DNA of 64,000 nt, from contig OZ024742.1 of NCBI GenBank assembly GCA_964016885.1, positions 114,277,939 through 114,341,938 of the forward strand, read 5' to 3'. The notes below the pieces were generated by a model. That model did not search any database. It was not told where the DNA came from and saw nothing but the letters and a program-made list of their open reading frames with translations. The position numbers and the translations under genes are program-made. Positions 36,721 to 53,063 of this stretch are shown here, piece after piece. Numbering within the stretch: position 1 is the first letter of the stretch; each line of letters opens with the position of its first letter. The DNA is from Eledone cirrhosa (Eukaryota; Mollusca; Cephalopoda; Octopoda; Eledonidae).

Positions 36721-36945
36721 TTATTAGGACAATAGAAACGCGTAAAGCGAGTGAGACAAGTAAACAACACAAGGGGAAGCTAACCGAAGATGGAAATAAA
36801 CACAAGCAACATAGTTATTCTTTCAGCATAAGCTGTGTGAATATATGAGCGAGTCAGAAAACAGACCTTTTGCTATTGAATTCGGTGTTAGAAAGAATGA
36901 AAATCGTTTCCCCAGCGAACGGGAGGAAGAAAGAAAGGGAGAAAC

Positions 36946-36949
<4 letters not shown>

Positions 36950-36998
<49 letters not shown>
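36950..36998. repeat. (TA)n microsatellite
   Basis: TA tract in otherwise ordinary DNA. Confidence 0.95.
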
Positions 36999-36999
<1 letters not shown>

Positions 37000-39494
37000 T
37001 CGGTGAGACAAAATGTGGTCTTATTTAGTAGATGGATAGATGGCTGAATAAATATTTGGTATAGTGTTTACGTGTGTGTGATAGTTAGTGTAACGCTGTT
37101 CTATATGCCATTACATTGTTGCTCTTCTCATAAATGTCATGAAAAGATGTATATTTTTGCGGAATGTGGTTTAAATGCAGAGGATGAATGATTTAGGTTA
37201 TTTTGAGGTTCTAAATTCCTATATAAATCAACTTTGCATGGTAATTATCAATGCATAAATGAACGGTATTCACTCCTAATTCAATAATAATGTTCTTATC
37301 TCTTATATGTTAATGAATGTGTTGATTTGTTATGTATGCAAATCGTATGTTTGTTTAATTCCCATGCTTACCATTCGTAGTGTTAAAATATCCCATGAAA
37401 CTAGTTATAATAAGTGTTCGTTAAATCTTGAACGTTAATTTTAATTCATACTCTTTCTGGCATAATATTATCTGAATAAGGAATGTTAAACAATAAAATA
37501 CTTTCTGTTTACCTGTAACTTTATTCGGTGTCTCTAAATAATCTGTGAAAAATATGTGATACACTGCACAACAGAAATACTCAGCTTACTAAATTAGCTT
37601 GTTACAGTTGAACATTATATATTCAAGCCAAAACATGATGTAATATTAGCTCTCACGTTTCTATGTCTGTCAAGTTTTGCCCTAAAAACTCAAACGGTGA
37701 GGAACTATCTATGCACACTATTGCGGGAATACATCTCATTAAAGCAATGATAAAAATGATTACTTTTGTAATTAATGATTCCACAACTGTTCTGATGATG
37801 GAGCAAATGAATAAAAAAAAATGCTTCCGTTTATATTACAATCAAACGTATTTGCAATGAAATTGTTTTATTTTTCCTGTTTTCTTTTGCCATGTAAAAT
37901 AATGACATAGAGATAACAAGAGTGAATATTCTCCTTTGTTCGTTATTTCCCATTGTAATCATACGCATCATGCATCTTAAATGTGGCAAATCTGTATATA
38001 CGTCCGGTACTACTGTTCAAATGTAATGCTTACTGCGTGTTCGCCTTTCTGCCTGCGTGAATACGTGCATGTGCAATTGGATGAATGCAAACGAATAATA
38101 GAAGACAGAGAGGAAGCAAACATGAAGGTGACGAATGAAATTTGATTAGACACAGCAGCATATCCCGTCCCATCTAGTTATCTATATGAGAATATTCAAC
38201 TAATCAATCGATGTCTTTTGAGAGGAATATATATGTTGATATTACTTACACACTGAAGTTTCATTTGGTGTACTAAATAACCGTCACCAAGTAAATTTTG
38301 CAGGATGCTTAGAAATGATTGAAACTGCATAAAGTAATTTCTAAAGCATGAATCGTTGTGGCATTTACTTCTGTGACTACGAGGCACATACGGACCTCAG
38401 TTGTTTTTTTTAAATTATAATAGTACATGGGTTCTCTGAGTATAATTCTGGTGACAAAAATAACATTTACTATCTTCCATCAATTATTTACGTACATAAT
38501 TTCCACTAAGTACTTGTATTATCTATGCCATTGGAATCCTGGAATCAGAATGAGGATGTAAGGTAAGGTAGCGTAATGATGCATATTATAGATAAACTAT
38601 CACCGATTTGTTGAGAATAACAAAAATAAATAAATATAACAATTCGACTTAACGACTTACAATTTCTTCATTTATGGCAACTGATTGAAAGACATATGCA
38701 CAAATAATAACTTTAGAAATCTTATAGTCCAAATTCCTAAAATTCCCGGGGAAATTATACTGTTTATATGAATATGGTGAGATATGTTTTCGACCGTTGG
38801 AATTACAGTTTAATTTGATGTAATATAGAGTGGAAGATAATGCAAATAATTAGTTGCAATTTCCCAATCTACTGTATCAAATATTTACACACAACTAAGG
38901 AAGATATTTCAATATTTTAAATAGGTTTTAACAGATGACTTACACAATAACTGATCTGCTAAGCTACAGCCAAATGTTTACTTGTTTTGTCAAGCAGCTT
39001 GAATCAAGCTCTTGCAAATTAAAGAAGTCTTAAATATTTCAAAACCTCTAAAAATTATGGATAATCATGAAAAAATGCATTAGAAGCAACGCCTGCAATA
39101 TCATAATAAAATAACATAGGACACTGAAAGAACATGCCACTACACTACAACTACGGATAAGACTACGAAAAATATGAAAGTGCTTGTATATATGTGTCTG
39201 CCTGTACATATATATGTTGATGATTCGAGGTCATTTATACTAAAGTATCTCATCGAGACTTTTAAGGAGCAACATTAAAAATATGCGTGTGACATAACAA
39301 TTAATGGAAACGGGATGATTGAGTTATATTTTTCTTTATCTCAATATTTTTTGTTCATGCAACTTTATGTTTACGAAATAACTCCCTGATGGCGTCATAA
39401 CTGTTACATAACAATAATCATTGAAATATGTGTAAAAGCGATTGTATAGCAAAAATTAAATGAGTTAAATTCTAAACTGTTGACTTCTACTTCA
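36999..39494. other. AT-rich DNA without recognised genes
   Basis: No SINE, LINE, PLE or inverted repeat is recognisable over about 2.5 kb. Frames up to 65 codons look random. Confidence 0.55.
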
Positions 39495-39685
39495 TTGGTG
39501 GATTGGTAGTATCGGTAGAGGTTCAGACGCTATGCTTTGACGCATAGAGTTACGGCCATTGCCATTCTGAGTTCAAATCCCGCCGAGGTTAACTTTGCCT
39601 TTCATCATTATGGGGTCGATAAAATAAAGTACTAGTAATACTCTGGATAATTGCTGGCCTTGTGCCAAAAGTAGAAACAATTATA
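39495..39685 (+). mobile_element. Octopus-type tRNA-derived SINE
   Basis: GGATTGGTAGTATCGGTAGA, GAGTTCAAATCCCGCCGAGG, GGGGTCGATAAAATAAAGTA, GGCCTTGTGCCAAAAGTAG, then an ATT/TA tail. Confidence 0.92.
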
Positions 39686-39699
39686 TATCTATTGTATAT

Positions 39700-39703
39700 C
39701 TAT

Positions 39704-39739
<36 letters not shown>

Positions 39740-39835
39740 AGTATATATATATATATATATATATATACTATATATGTATATATATATATATATATATTAT
39801 AAAGTATGTCCATAGAATCATTTGATAATATATAT
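39700..39835. repeat. (TA)n microsatellite, interrupted
   Basis: TA tracts separated by two copies of ATTATAAAGTAT, starting in the SINE tail. Confidence 0.9.
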
Positions 39836-39839
39836 ATAC

Positions 39840-40145
39840 ACCATTTCCTCTCTCAATTAGCATAATCAACCACACAAAAAAAAACAATTAAACCAGGCTA
39901 TAAGATTGAAAGGCACCTATGAAGAAATAGTAGATTAATAAACGACAGCCATCTATTCGCGATCAACCGCTATATAATAGTTACCCAACGTTTCAATAGC
40001 ACGTGGAAATCGATTAACTATACCGTCAACCATACACAATTAGGTATAGAATTAAAGTTAGAAGAAAAAAATGCATATACCAGGATGACATTTCTACCCT
40101 ACGTTCGCTTTCGGAAATATCCTATCATGGATAAATTCTCGACTA
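39840..40145 (+). repeat. Unidentified repeat, copy 2
   Basis: Diverged copy of 16,800-17,130, joined directly to the PLE fragment that follows. This supports a PLE origin for the pair. Confidence 0.6.
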
Positions 40146-40405
40146 GAGTGCGACAAAAGCAGCAACTTCTACGTAGGTAGCACCCCCAGACCGCCATAAG
40201 AATAAAAGAACACCTCAATACTAACGCTTCCTCATTTAAGAAACCCCTAGTGAAATGCAAAAACACCGACGAAACCATAACAGCTAGGATAGAAACTAAA
40301 GAAAGAAACCTCAACAATCTTAGAATTAAGGAAGCACTAATTATAAACAAAACACAACCACCAATAAATAATAGACTAGGACGCAACACCCAATGTATAA
40401 CTTGA
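40146..40405 (+). pseudogene. Penelope-like element, GIY-YIG end
   Basis: ECDKSSNFYVGSTPRP, then after a one-base shift IRIKEHLNTNASSFKKPLVK, TITARIETKERNLNNLRIKE, ALIINKTQPPINNRL, NTQCIT and stop at 40,403. The YVG pair, the Arg of the IRIKEH helix, the Glu of RIKEA and the Asn of PPINN fit a GIY-YIG domain. Only the last 85 or so residues remain. It belongs to the same subtype as the fragment at 454-990 (ITEAINIKE, LNSKYEL). Confidence 0.82.
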
Positions 40406-40587
40406 TAGAGCATCTAGCCCCATACTTACACCCTCCTCACACACATACGGACACACACACATGCGCACTAATTGTCAACAATATCGTTTGCATTTTTATT
40501 CTATGTCCATACCTGCATTGTTTTGGCTTTACAAATTCAAACCTTTTTACCTCATTACACAATGCTTCAAGTGAACTACAACTTCCT

Positions 40588-40591
<4 letters not shown>

Positions 40592-40657
<66 letters not shown>

Positions 40658-40675
40658 CTGTGGGTGCGTGCGTTG
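40592..40675. repeat. (TA)n then (TG)n microsatellite
   Basis: TA tract followed by GTGTGT. Confidence 0.95.
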
Positions 40676-40894
40676 TGTGTGTGAGTGGATGTGTTTGCTT
40701 ACAAAGGCAATTAACTCTATTTACCTTGTAACTTTCGAAGAAATTAAATCTATGGAAATGTTTATATCAGAACCCAAAGTTTAGTTTCACTGATCTTTCT
40801 CGCATTTCGATAATCCACAAATTATCATTTCAAATCATCTGTGAAAGACACCATTAAATGAGGATGATGTTGTTGATAACGGTAATCTTATAAT

Positions 40895-41075
40895 AATTGT
40901 TTCTACGTTTGTTATAAAACCACCAATTATTCCAGTGAATTACTGGTTCTTTATTTTATCGCTACCGTAATGACGAAAGGCCAAGTTAAACTCGGCAGCA
41001 TATGAAGCGATATTGTAAATGGGCGTAACTCTATACTGCAATGCATGGCATCCGACCCTCTACCGATACTGCCAA
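40895..41075 (-). mobile_element. Octopus-type SINE, degenerate
   Basis: Reverse orientation. GGCAGTATCGGTAGAGGGTC (A-box side) and the CGATAAAATAAAGAACCAGT body are clear. The B-box region is altered and the GGCCTTGTGCC end is replaced by GGTTTTATAAC. Confidence 0.85.
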
Positions 41076-45110
<4,035 letters not shown>

Positions 45111-45837
45111 GAGGGGTTGTGTGGCTGTGTGTCAGTCCCCCCCCACACACACACGTACGTGGGCACAAAGCACAAGAGGCATGGATGTTACATTCATCGT
45201 CACTGTATTTCATATAGAATTATAATACAAAAAGAAAGTGACACTTTGTTCGCGTTTATTTGTACACAATGGTATTTCCGTTGAATGTATCACTAAACGT
45301 ATATAACTCAACGTGCAATCGTAAACAAATGCCGTTGATACCTATTACCGTCGGAATAAAATATGAATTATATAACCTGTTTAATTATTAGGAATATAAA
45401 TATCGGTTAGGTTGTAAATTTAGAGGCGCTGGGAAACAATACACCGAACGAAAAAAACACCAAATAGAAACAAATGAATCCATTTTCTTTCCACTGCAGG
45501 CTAAATATCAGTGCTCTCTATTTTGTTGATGTACAACATTGCACGGAAATTAAAGGAATTGATATTTCTAAAGGAAATTGAACATTAATTTTGAGATTCC
45601 TTACACACAGGAATGTCATTTCCTTCCAAAGCTTCTAATTATATTAATGATTAAAGGGGGTTGTGTAACAATGGAGTTGTTAGATTAGAATTGTATTGAA
45701 TCATTTATACGAAGGATACTCTCATTTTGTGAGAGTGAATGCTTTTGTAATACTGTTTATCTGTATTAGTTACTATTGACATTGTATAGTACTCCCTCTT
45801 TATCACTCTCACATACACACCCAAACACAAACATATC
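45111..45837. other. No recognised gene
   Basis: AT-rich unique-looking sequence. Confidence 0.45.
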
Positions 45838-45841
45838 TCTC

Positions 45842-45930
<89 letters not shown>
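45838..45930. repeat. (CT)n then (TA)n microsatellite
   Basis: CTCTCT tract running into TA repeats on the left of F5. Confidence 0.95.
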
Positions 45931-45934
<4 letters not shown>

Positions 45935-46203
45935 ATATGAAAACATGGCGTGCTGCGTGGTTGCAAATGGGTTACATATGAATAAATTTAGTCCTTCATC
46001 ACTGGTCTTCCAGCCTTCATTGGTATTTCATCGCTTTAAAGATCATATATCTCCAGTTGGTGCGAGCAACGGCTAAAGAAAGTCGTTGGGACAGTCCCAC
46101 CGACTTTCTTTAGCCGTTGCTCGCACCAACCGGAGGTATGTGGTCTTTAAAGCGATGAAATACTAATGAAGGCTGGAAGGTCGCTGATGAAGGACTAAAT
46201 TCA

Positions 46204-46206
<3 letters not shown>
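45931..46206. mobile_element. F5 palindrome, 113-bp arms
   Basis: Arms 45,980-46,092 and 46,094-46,206 are inverted with roughly 90 percent identity and a 1-nt spacer. (TA)n lies on both sides. A CTGATGA at 46,173-46,185 (right arm) is cut off by (TA)n before any GAAA box, so it may be a truncated hammerhead-type terminus. Related to 36,571-36,720. Confidence 0.8.

Positions 46207-46251
<45 letters not shown>
46207..46251. repeat. (TA)n microsatellite
   Basis: TA tract to the right of F5. Confidence 0.95.
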
Positions 46252-46255
<4 letters not shown>

Positions 46256-46592
46256 CTGCAGTAATTTTGAGGACCGGACGAAGACAAGTGACAGCTCACG
46301 ACTAGATGGTCAGTGGGCAGATTTCAGTGCCCAGAACTGTGATGACGTCACAAACGAGTGACCATCCGAGAGGACGCGCAAACAGGATGAAGACACACGA
46401 TATAGACTCAGAAGATCGGAACCCATTAGAAATAGAACCTACTTTGTAACCAACAGACGTATCTGAATAACTTGCGAATCAAGAGTCAAGTCGATGCACC
46501 AGAAATCGCGGCTCGAGCTGTTCGTCGGAGAAACATTTGTAATAGGCAATAGATTGAGTTCAGAAGCATAACTGATTCTTCGTTTTCCATTT

Positions 46593-46596
<4 letters not shown>
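46252..46596. other. No recognised gene
   Basis: More GC-rich than its surroundings. No motif recognised. Confidence 0.4.
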
Positions 46597-46637
<41 letters not shown>

Positions 46638-46795
46638 ATGTTTGTGTGTGCGTGTGTGTATGTGTGTGTATATGGTGTGTGTATGCGTGTGTGAGTGGTT
46701 GTGGGTGTATGTGTGTCTGCTTTTGTGTTTATAGATAGACACATCACACACACACACACACAAACACACAAACACACACACATATATATATATAT
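46597..46795. repeat. (TA)n, (TG)n and (CA)n microsatellites
   Basis: TA then GTGTGT, followed after a short gap by CACACA and TA, forming a loose inverted arrangement. Confidence 0.9.
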
Positions 46796-47012
46796 ATAAT
46801 TTGCACTAGCAACAACATAGCATTATGCAATATACTGAATATACTAAAGCATACATTATATGTTTACAAACAATACACACACGAAACTCGCGTTAACAAA
46901 ATCCTATTTCTTCGTTTTTATGGTGTATTCTTTGTCTTTAGGTGTTAAGAATACCACACATACCCAGATCTCGTTGCTATGTAATGACTGTTGTCTATTA
47001 TTATTATTGTGA

Positions 47013-47210
47013 AAGGCGGTGGATTGGCAGTATCGGTAGAGGGTCGGACGCTATGCTTTCCAGCATAGTTACGTCCCTTAATAATCTGAGTTCAAATCCC
47101 GCCGAGGTTGACTTTGCCTTTCATCCTTACGGGGTCGATAAAATAAAGTACCAGTAATGCACTGGGTAATTGCTGGCCTTGTGCCAAAAGTAGAAACAAT
47201 TATTATTGTG
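47013..47210 (+). mobile_element. Octopus-type tRNA-derived SINE
   Basis: Well-preserved copy: GGCGGTGGATTGGCAGTATC, GAGTTCAAATCCCGCCGAGG, GGGGTCGATAAAATAAAGTA, GGCCTTGTGCCAAAAGTAG, (ATT)n tail. It sits between two TTATTATTATTGTGAAAG copies (46,998-47,015 and 47,199-47,214), probably the target-site duplication. Confidence 0.95.
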
Positions 47211-47897
47211 AAAGTTTGCTTCGATTTCAAATCTTATAAACATCCCAATATATCGTACGTATTTTTTACCTCCGATTCTAGCTGTTAATTTGAAGAACAT
47301 GTTTGTCATATGGCTTTTGGCGAAAAATTAACCTACCTGGTCAAAATTATATAAATAGAAGGTTCGATGTTCTGTAGTGGATGCTTGCCACATAGTTTCT
47401 GTCTGGATGGGTGTTTTACTGAACTTTCTAACGTTATTGTCATTATAGCGAATCTGCGGTTGGGTTACAACTTTTCAAAATTCAATTAAGAGAAAACAAC
47501 GAAATCCAAAAGCTACTAAGATATAGTGGGATCGTGTTCACATTTAATGGAAGGACATGGCAGCAAGAAATTTGAAATAAGACATAGTAGATTAGGGGAA
47601 ATCCTGGTTTGAAACGTTATATTCGCAAAATAGTGAATGCTACATCTGGCAGCAATAATCTTAAAGCATCAGGTGTAATTCACCTAGAGATTATGGACGG
47701 GATAATAGTTTAAGATAATTTAACATAGAAAGAGAATCATTTTAACATCTTAACAGCACAACTCAGAACAACAAGTGTGGCAACAGTATTTCTGCTGAAA
47801 GTTCGTAAACATTGGCGATAAATTGTCCAGTAACGGCTCCAGAGCAGTTTATATCTCGAGGCACGGATTGAAATTCAGATTATTGCTGTTATTAAAT
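47211..47897. other. No recognised gene
   Basis: Mixed-composition DNA between SINE copies. Confidence 0.4.
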
Positions 47898-48700
47898 GTT
47901 AGGGCGTCGGATAACTTGCTTTGCATCATGTAATTATGGTTTTTTACCTTTTGAGTTCACATCCCGCCGAGATTAGCTTTGACTTTCCTCCTTAAGCGGT
48001 TGATAAATTAAAGTACCAATAAGGCACTGTGTTCGATTTAATCGATTTTCACCTCCCCACAAATTGCTGGCGTTGAGTCAAGATCAGACCTCATTATCCA
48101 AATAAGAAACCATTATCATTGCGTGTGTCAGATAAATGCTTATTTTTATTTGTTCAGCTCTTTACATTCTTATTTCAACTCAGACCGACGTTGCCTTTAA
48201 ATTTCATCATTACAGGCCCCGTAAACTTCAGAAGCATTTAACGCATTGACGTCGAATTATTTAAATTTCCATACACCGCTGAAATTTCTGCAGTTGTGCA
48301 TATATCAAAAATCCTTATTAGAAAGGTAGATTGCCAAAGTTGTTAGAGCGTCGAATAAATCTCTGAGTTTAAATCACGCCGGTGTTAGCTTTGCCATTTA
48401 TCTTTAGGGCTCGATAAAATAAAGTACCATTAACGAACTGTGCTTGTTTTAATCGATATTAGCCTTCTGTCTAAATCAGAAAATCTGATTAGAAACATTC
48501 ATCCTATAAATATTTGTATGGAAAGTGACATTTTCTTATTTCTTATTGTCCTTACAGACTGTGTTCAAATCCCACAAAGGTCAACTTTGGCGACGTTCCT
48601 TTCGAGATTGATGAAATAAAGTAGCAGTGAAGGAATTGATCAATTCAATTGGCATTGTCTTCACCTAAAACACGCTGGCATTATCTATTAATCTGTAATA
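47898..48700 (+). mobile_element. Cluster of three old SINE remnants
   Basis: Degenerate bodies at about 47,898-48,100 (GAGTTCACATCCCGCCGAGA, TAAATTAAAGTACCAATAAG), 48,325-48,490 (GAGTTTAAATCACGCCGGTG, GGGCTCGATAAAATAAAGTA) and 48,560-48,690 (GTTCAAATCCCACAAAGGTC). The TTTAATCGAT segment after the body marks a second cephalopod SINE subtype, unlike the copy at 47.0 kb. Confidence 0.7.
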
Positions 48701-48779
48701 ATTATTAATACGTTTGTTGCTCAACATGATGTTGTGTCCTACGCTACTTTGTGTAGTCTGGTGTACAATAGAGAAAGGT

Positions 48780-50340
48780 TTGCCATCTTTACACAATGAG
48801 GAGCAAGAAGAATCCGGGACATTGCCCGGGATTTTGCACAGAATTATTGTACATATTTTTCCTCCCTAATTGGAAATATATCCTGTTGGAAACGTACTGA
48901 TATATCAGTTGAATACATTGTTGATTTCCTAAATTCGGGTACCACAACAGCAGCGGCAGAGGGTAAACTCTCCAAAGTTGAGGTTGCCAGAGCAATTAAA
49001 GAGTTCAAATTATTCACGACTTTTCGAGAGGATGACATTAGGGCAGATATATCAGATGCCGTAACTAATCCACTCAATGGCCGATACATGTGTGCAGCAT
49101 GTCTTCGATCGCTGGAAAGGCTCTAACGGAAAGGCAATCGGGAGGGACAATCTGAAATTTTGAAAAGTTATAAAGCAGAGACACTTCCAAATTTAAACTA
49201 ATCTATCTCCTAAACCCGTCGGTAAACTATTCAGATCGTCAGAAAAATCTAGCTGACGATCAATGTAGTTTTCACTCCGGAATTAGCAGGTAGTAACGAG
49301 AATTCAAACGGCGTCAGGTAGTTGAGAAACAGTGGGAATATTACCAAGTATCACAAACCTATTTTGCGGACATGAAAATGAAAACAAATAGTTGTATTCC
49401 CCAGGTCCTGATGTAATTGTCCTTTTTCTGCAGTAGTATGGATTCAAAGGACAGTTTCACCGTGTTTTGGATTCTCTATACGAATACCAATTTTTTTCTA
49501 TTTGTTCAATTTAGGCTAAATCGAAATTATTCAGTGGGCTAATGGAATCTCAAAATATTGCGTGTTTCCTCGCTCCTATTCATAATACCCATCAACAACA
49601 TCAGTATACGCAACCGTATTGGAAATGGTATCAAACCGGTGTATGTACGATCAATCGACTGCGTTGCCATTTCTATGGGACGTCGGCCACTACACACGCG
49701 GAATAATACAGGAAACGCACCTTACGCCATTACGTACACATTTATAACAACACCATCAATAACCCAACTGGCCAAAACAATTATCACTCGCATCAGCAGT
49801 ATTTCCGAACCCTACGACAAAAAAGACTAACCACAAAACGAAAACACATTACAGCAACAACCAAACATACAGACACCGATCATTCTCTTAGTCTGCAGAG
49901 CAATTGAATAATTGATAGACGTTTTAGCACAAAGTAAGTATATTGAAAGTGGGGAAGATTTTAGGCACCACTATGTTCAAAGTTACACAAATCCAAATGA
50001 TGGAGTGCATGTCTGTCGAGACATTCAAAAACATTTGGAAGATATCTTCAAAAGGACATGGGAGCCCCTAATGAAAAAAACACCAGTAGGATATTGCTTG
50101 AGATCTAAAAATAATGCCAAATAGACATGAAGATTGAAGCAACCGAAGCCCAACAGCACCGGAATGTAACCCCTTTTTTCAACACTTTTGGCAAACATGT
50201 GAACATAAGAAATTGTTTTAGTAGCAATAGTAGTAACAGCATAAGCAGCAAGAATATTATTATTATTATTTGTGTGTCTTTGTATTGTACCCGACATGTC
50301 GGCTCGTGTGGCCAATAAATGAAATCATTATTGTTATTAT
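48780..50340 (+). pseudogene. Degenerate LINE remnant with Tx1-like 3' end
   Basis: Around 49,230-49,360 short stretches resemble a non-LTR reverse transcriptase (LADDQCSFHSGIS, RQVVEKQWEYYQ). Frames at 48,900-49,125 and 49,912-50,124 are unrecognised. The 3' end (50,278-50,340: CATGTCGGCTCGTGTGGCCA, AATAAATGAAAT, then ATT repeats) is closely similar to the 3' end of the Tx1-like LINE at 55,121-55,182. These parts may belong to more than one element. Confidence 0.45.
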
Positions 50341-50344
50341 TATT

Positions 50345-50540
50345 GAAGGCGGTGGATTGGCAGTATCGATAGAGGGTCGGAGGTCTTGCTTTGACGCATA
50401 GCGTTACGGCCCTTTCCATTCTGAGTTCAAATCCCGCCCAGGTCAACTTCGTCTTTCATCCTTACGGGGTCGATAAAATAAAGTACCAGTAATGTACTGG
50501 AAAATTGCTGGCCTTGTGCCAAATGTAGAAACAATTATTA
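50345..50540 (+). mobile_element. Octopus-type tRNA-derived SINE
   Basis: GGCGGTGGATTGGCAGTATC through GGCCTTGTGCCAAATGTAG. It is inserted in the ATT-repeat tail of the LINE remnant to its left. Confidence 0.95.
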
Positions 50541-50814
50541 TTATTAGTAGTATTGGGTCTGAACGGGCGTCTTTTTGCTCGCTCTCGTAAGTTTAATTAT
50601 TTACCTATCAAAACTTATTTATTGAATGTTGTGTTGTCGTGTAAGGCATACAAGCCCTTGGACTTTTCCCTGTGAAGGGGAAAGTATAACATTTAGGCCA
50701 TTTGGCCCAAATATTTGAACTTTTTTACATTTTAATAAATTATCGAAAATAAAATAAAAACGTGGCTGAGCCAGGCCCCCCAGCGGTATGTCTGCGACAA
50801 CGACGTAAATGTTA

Positions 50815-51447
50815 ACGGACATTGAAACAACAAACACAACCACACACAATGTGAACAAAGACAGCAATGATAACAACACTGAGACCTCTAATTTTGAAAA
50901 AAATGAGAGTAACAGCGACAACCAAGATACAGATAACAGAACAAATGCAACAACAATATCAACACCACTAACATGAAAACAAATAGCGACAACGCCAACG
51001 GTAACAACACGAACTGAAACGAGAACAACGGCGGCACCAAATAGAGTGATAACAACAACAACACCAACAAGAACAACGACAACAACAACAAGGCCACCAA
51101 CGACAAGAAGAACACTTTCGCTGCGGCAGCAGCCAAAAAGAGGCCATGCTTCAACATGCTTCAACAAACAAAGATGAAAAGTTGGCCAAGGCCCTCGTAG
51201 CACGAAGTGAAGATATACAAAAAGAAGGGGACATTTTTAAATCAAGCACATTTCGCGTGCCGGAGATTTGTTTCTGGGGAGAATGTGGCTCGATATATAC
51301 AAAGAGATACGAGACAGCTCTCCTCAAGACGTGGGTACCCTGAACGTAAAACCCACATCAATGCTTTTAAAGAAGTTCCCAAAATATAGCCCACCAACTA
51401 TGGAGGTCGAAACACTTGACCTTAAGAAGAGCCAGGAAGGTAAGTAA
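50815..51447 (+). pseudogene. ORF1 remnant, LINE copy A
   Basis: An AAC/ACA-rich stretch (50,815-51,110) would encode Asn/Thr-rich sequence like that of copy B ORF1. Then comes a segment aligned with the copy B ORF1 region (KLAKALVARSEDIQK; copy B has AVARAMVARSANRVS). The zinc-knuckle part is missing by internal deletion. The 3' end GAAGGTAAGTAA (stop 51,445-51,447) parallels copy B, about 30 bp before the ORF2 start. Confidence 0.65.
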
Positions 51448-51478
51448 ACCTTTCCTCTCTCTATTTAGCCTACCAACA

Positions 51479-52337
51479 TGTCCGTATTAAGAGTAGGAAG
51501 TTTAAATGTTCGAGGCCCAGGATCTTCATGAAAGCAGGGTAACCTGCTCAACGACCCCTGGCCTTAGAAATGGATGTAATTGCCGTCAACAGGACCAGTA
51601 TTTCCGACACGCGCGCATTTGCCCCCATTTTCGACGACTATCAGATATTTGCATCGGTTAGTTGGTCGGGAATGGGTGGTGGGGTGGCAGTAATATTTAG
51701 GAAATGCCTGGATATCGAGGTAAGGTCGATCTTCCGTGAGCTATACGGGTGGTTGGTGGTCACGGACTTAAACAGTAACGAAGGTGTTGCCTTTAGACTG
51801 GTGGCCGTCTACGCCCCTACTGGGGCAGGACGGCCGGACTTCTTTAGAGGCCTGGAAGCCTTTCTGGCTACGTCTCGCCCTTTACTGTTAGCGGGGGACT
51901 GGAACGGCTTTTTAGACGCACGCTGGGAATGTGTGGGAGTATCTGATAGGAGCGGGGGGTGCAAAAGTCTCAAGAACCTGATCAACCAGTTCCAACTCTC
52001 TGACAGGTACCGAATAGATTTCCCTAATGAGCCAGTGTGTACCTGGAATAACCGCATAGGGTCATCTAGATCGTATATAGACAGGATATTCATTAGGAAA
52101 ATCGACAGAAATAGTGTAAGCTGTCCACGTTTTATAACGGTCGCCTATTCAGATCACAAGTTTGTGATCTGTATGGTCGACCTAGATAAGACGTGTAGTT
52201 TAGTACCTGGTTACTGGAATCACAACATGTCATTTCTTGCACGTAAGGCTTACAGAGACCATGTCAACAATTTAGTTAAGAAAAGGTTGACAGTGGAAGT
52301 CGTCAACAATAGATGGTGGGGGGCTCTCAAAGGATAG
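51479..52337 (+). pseudogene. ORF2 endonuclease part, LINE copy A
   Basis: Start ATG at 51,479 (MSVLRVGSLNVRG), a stop where copy B has Trp (GSSxKQG), and a frameshift before 51,570. Then an open AP-endonuclease-like domain: GGGVAVIFR, RLVAVYAPTGAGRPDFF, LLAGDWNGFLDARW, SRSYIDRIF, YSDHKFVIC. The Asp-Asn, Asp and Asp-His sites of the APE fold are present, but the ETR-type glutamate of copy B reads as Arg here (VNRTSIS). It ends at a stop at 52,335. This domain nicks target DNA in active LINEs. Dead copy. Confidence 0.85.
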
Positions 52338-52396
52338 ATTAGAGTAATGTCGATAGAATTTAGAAAAGAAGTAGCGTTAGAGAAAGATAAAAATAG

Positions 52397-53060
52397 TTGG
52401 CAGATAAGTTAGACTGGGCTAGTTGTAGTGGCATTGCTACTGACGTGCGAGCGGCGAGAATGGCATTAGACCATTTCTTCAATACGAAACACGAAGGCTG
52501 CATTTTCAGAGCTAAGGCACGTTCTCCGAGAAACAAGGAAACCAAAGATGTTCGATGGGCCCTCGTGGCAGAGGCGCAGCGTGGTAATAACATCACGATT
52601 CGGTCTTTGACGGACGGAGATAGACTCGAGCTGAGCGATTCCAAGCGGATGTATGAGGCTTTTCGCCAACATTTAGCTCGGTCGTTCGGGGGAAGTGGCG
52701 GGTCAGAGGCGGTGGTGGATTCAGTCCATAGCTCGAAGGCTTGTCGCAACTCTCAACGGCCGACGCTAGGCTCTACGAAAGGCCGATTACTTCAGCCGAG
52801 ATTCAGGATGACCTTGTCGGCTGCATGAGGCGCAATTCACTCGGTTTGGATGGTCTGCCCTATGAGATTTACGTAAGTATGCCAGACTTATTATCCAATC
52901 TTCTCGAAGCGCTCTAGTGCAACTGGCAGCAGAACGGAACCATTCCCAGTTATGTGAGCCGGGGGCGTAGTGACGCTGATAAGGAAGGACGAGAACAAGC
53001 GGGACACATTAGATAATTTCAGGCCCATAAATCTGCTCAACACATATTTTAAGATTTGGC
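52397..53060 (+). pseudogene. ORF2 linker and RT N-terminal part, LINE copy A
   Basis: GIATDVRAARMALDHFFNTK, GCIFRAKARS and ALVAEAQRGNNITIRSL match copy B. Then GLDGLPYEIYVSMPDLL and, in another frame, KRDTLDNFRPINLLNTYFKI, which is the RT fingers (FRPI) region. Several frameshifts. Confidence 0.8.
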
Positions 53061-53063
53061 CAG

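Noticed and set aside
40099..40413. 104-codon minus-strand hydrophobic frame
   Set aside because: Antisense of the PLE GIY-YIG fragment at 40,146-40,405.
50619..51203. 194-codon minus-strand hydrophobic frame resembling a membrane protein
   Set aside because: Antisense of the AAC/ACA-rich LINE ORF1 start, which reads as Val/Leu on the other strand.
51435..51475. GAAGGTAAGT...CTATTTAG as a short intron between ORF1 and ORF2
   Set aside because: Only about 33 bp between the sites, and copy B lacks the matching acceptor; GGTAAGTAA is simply the end of ORF1.
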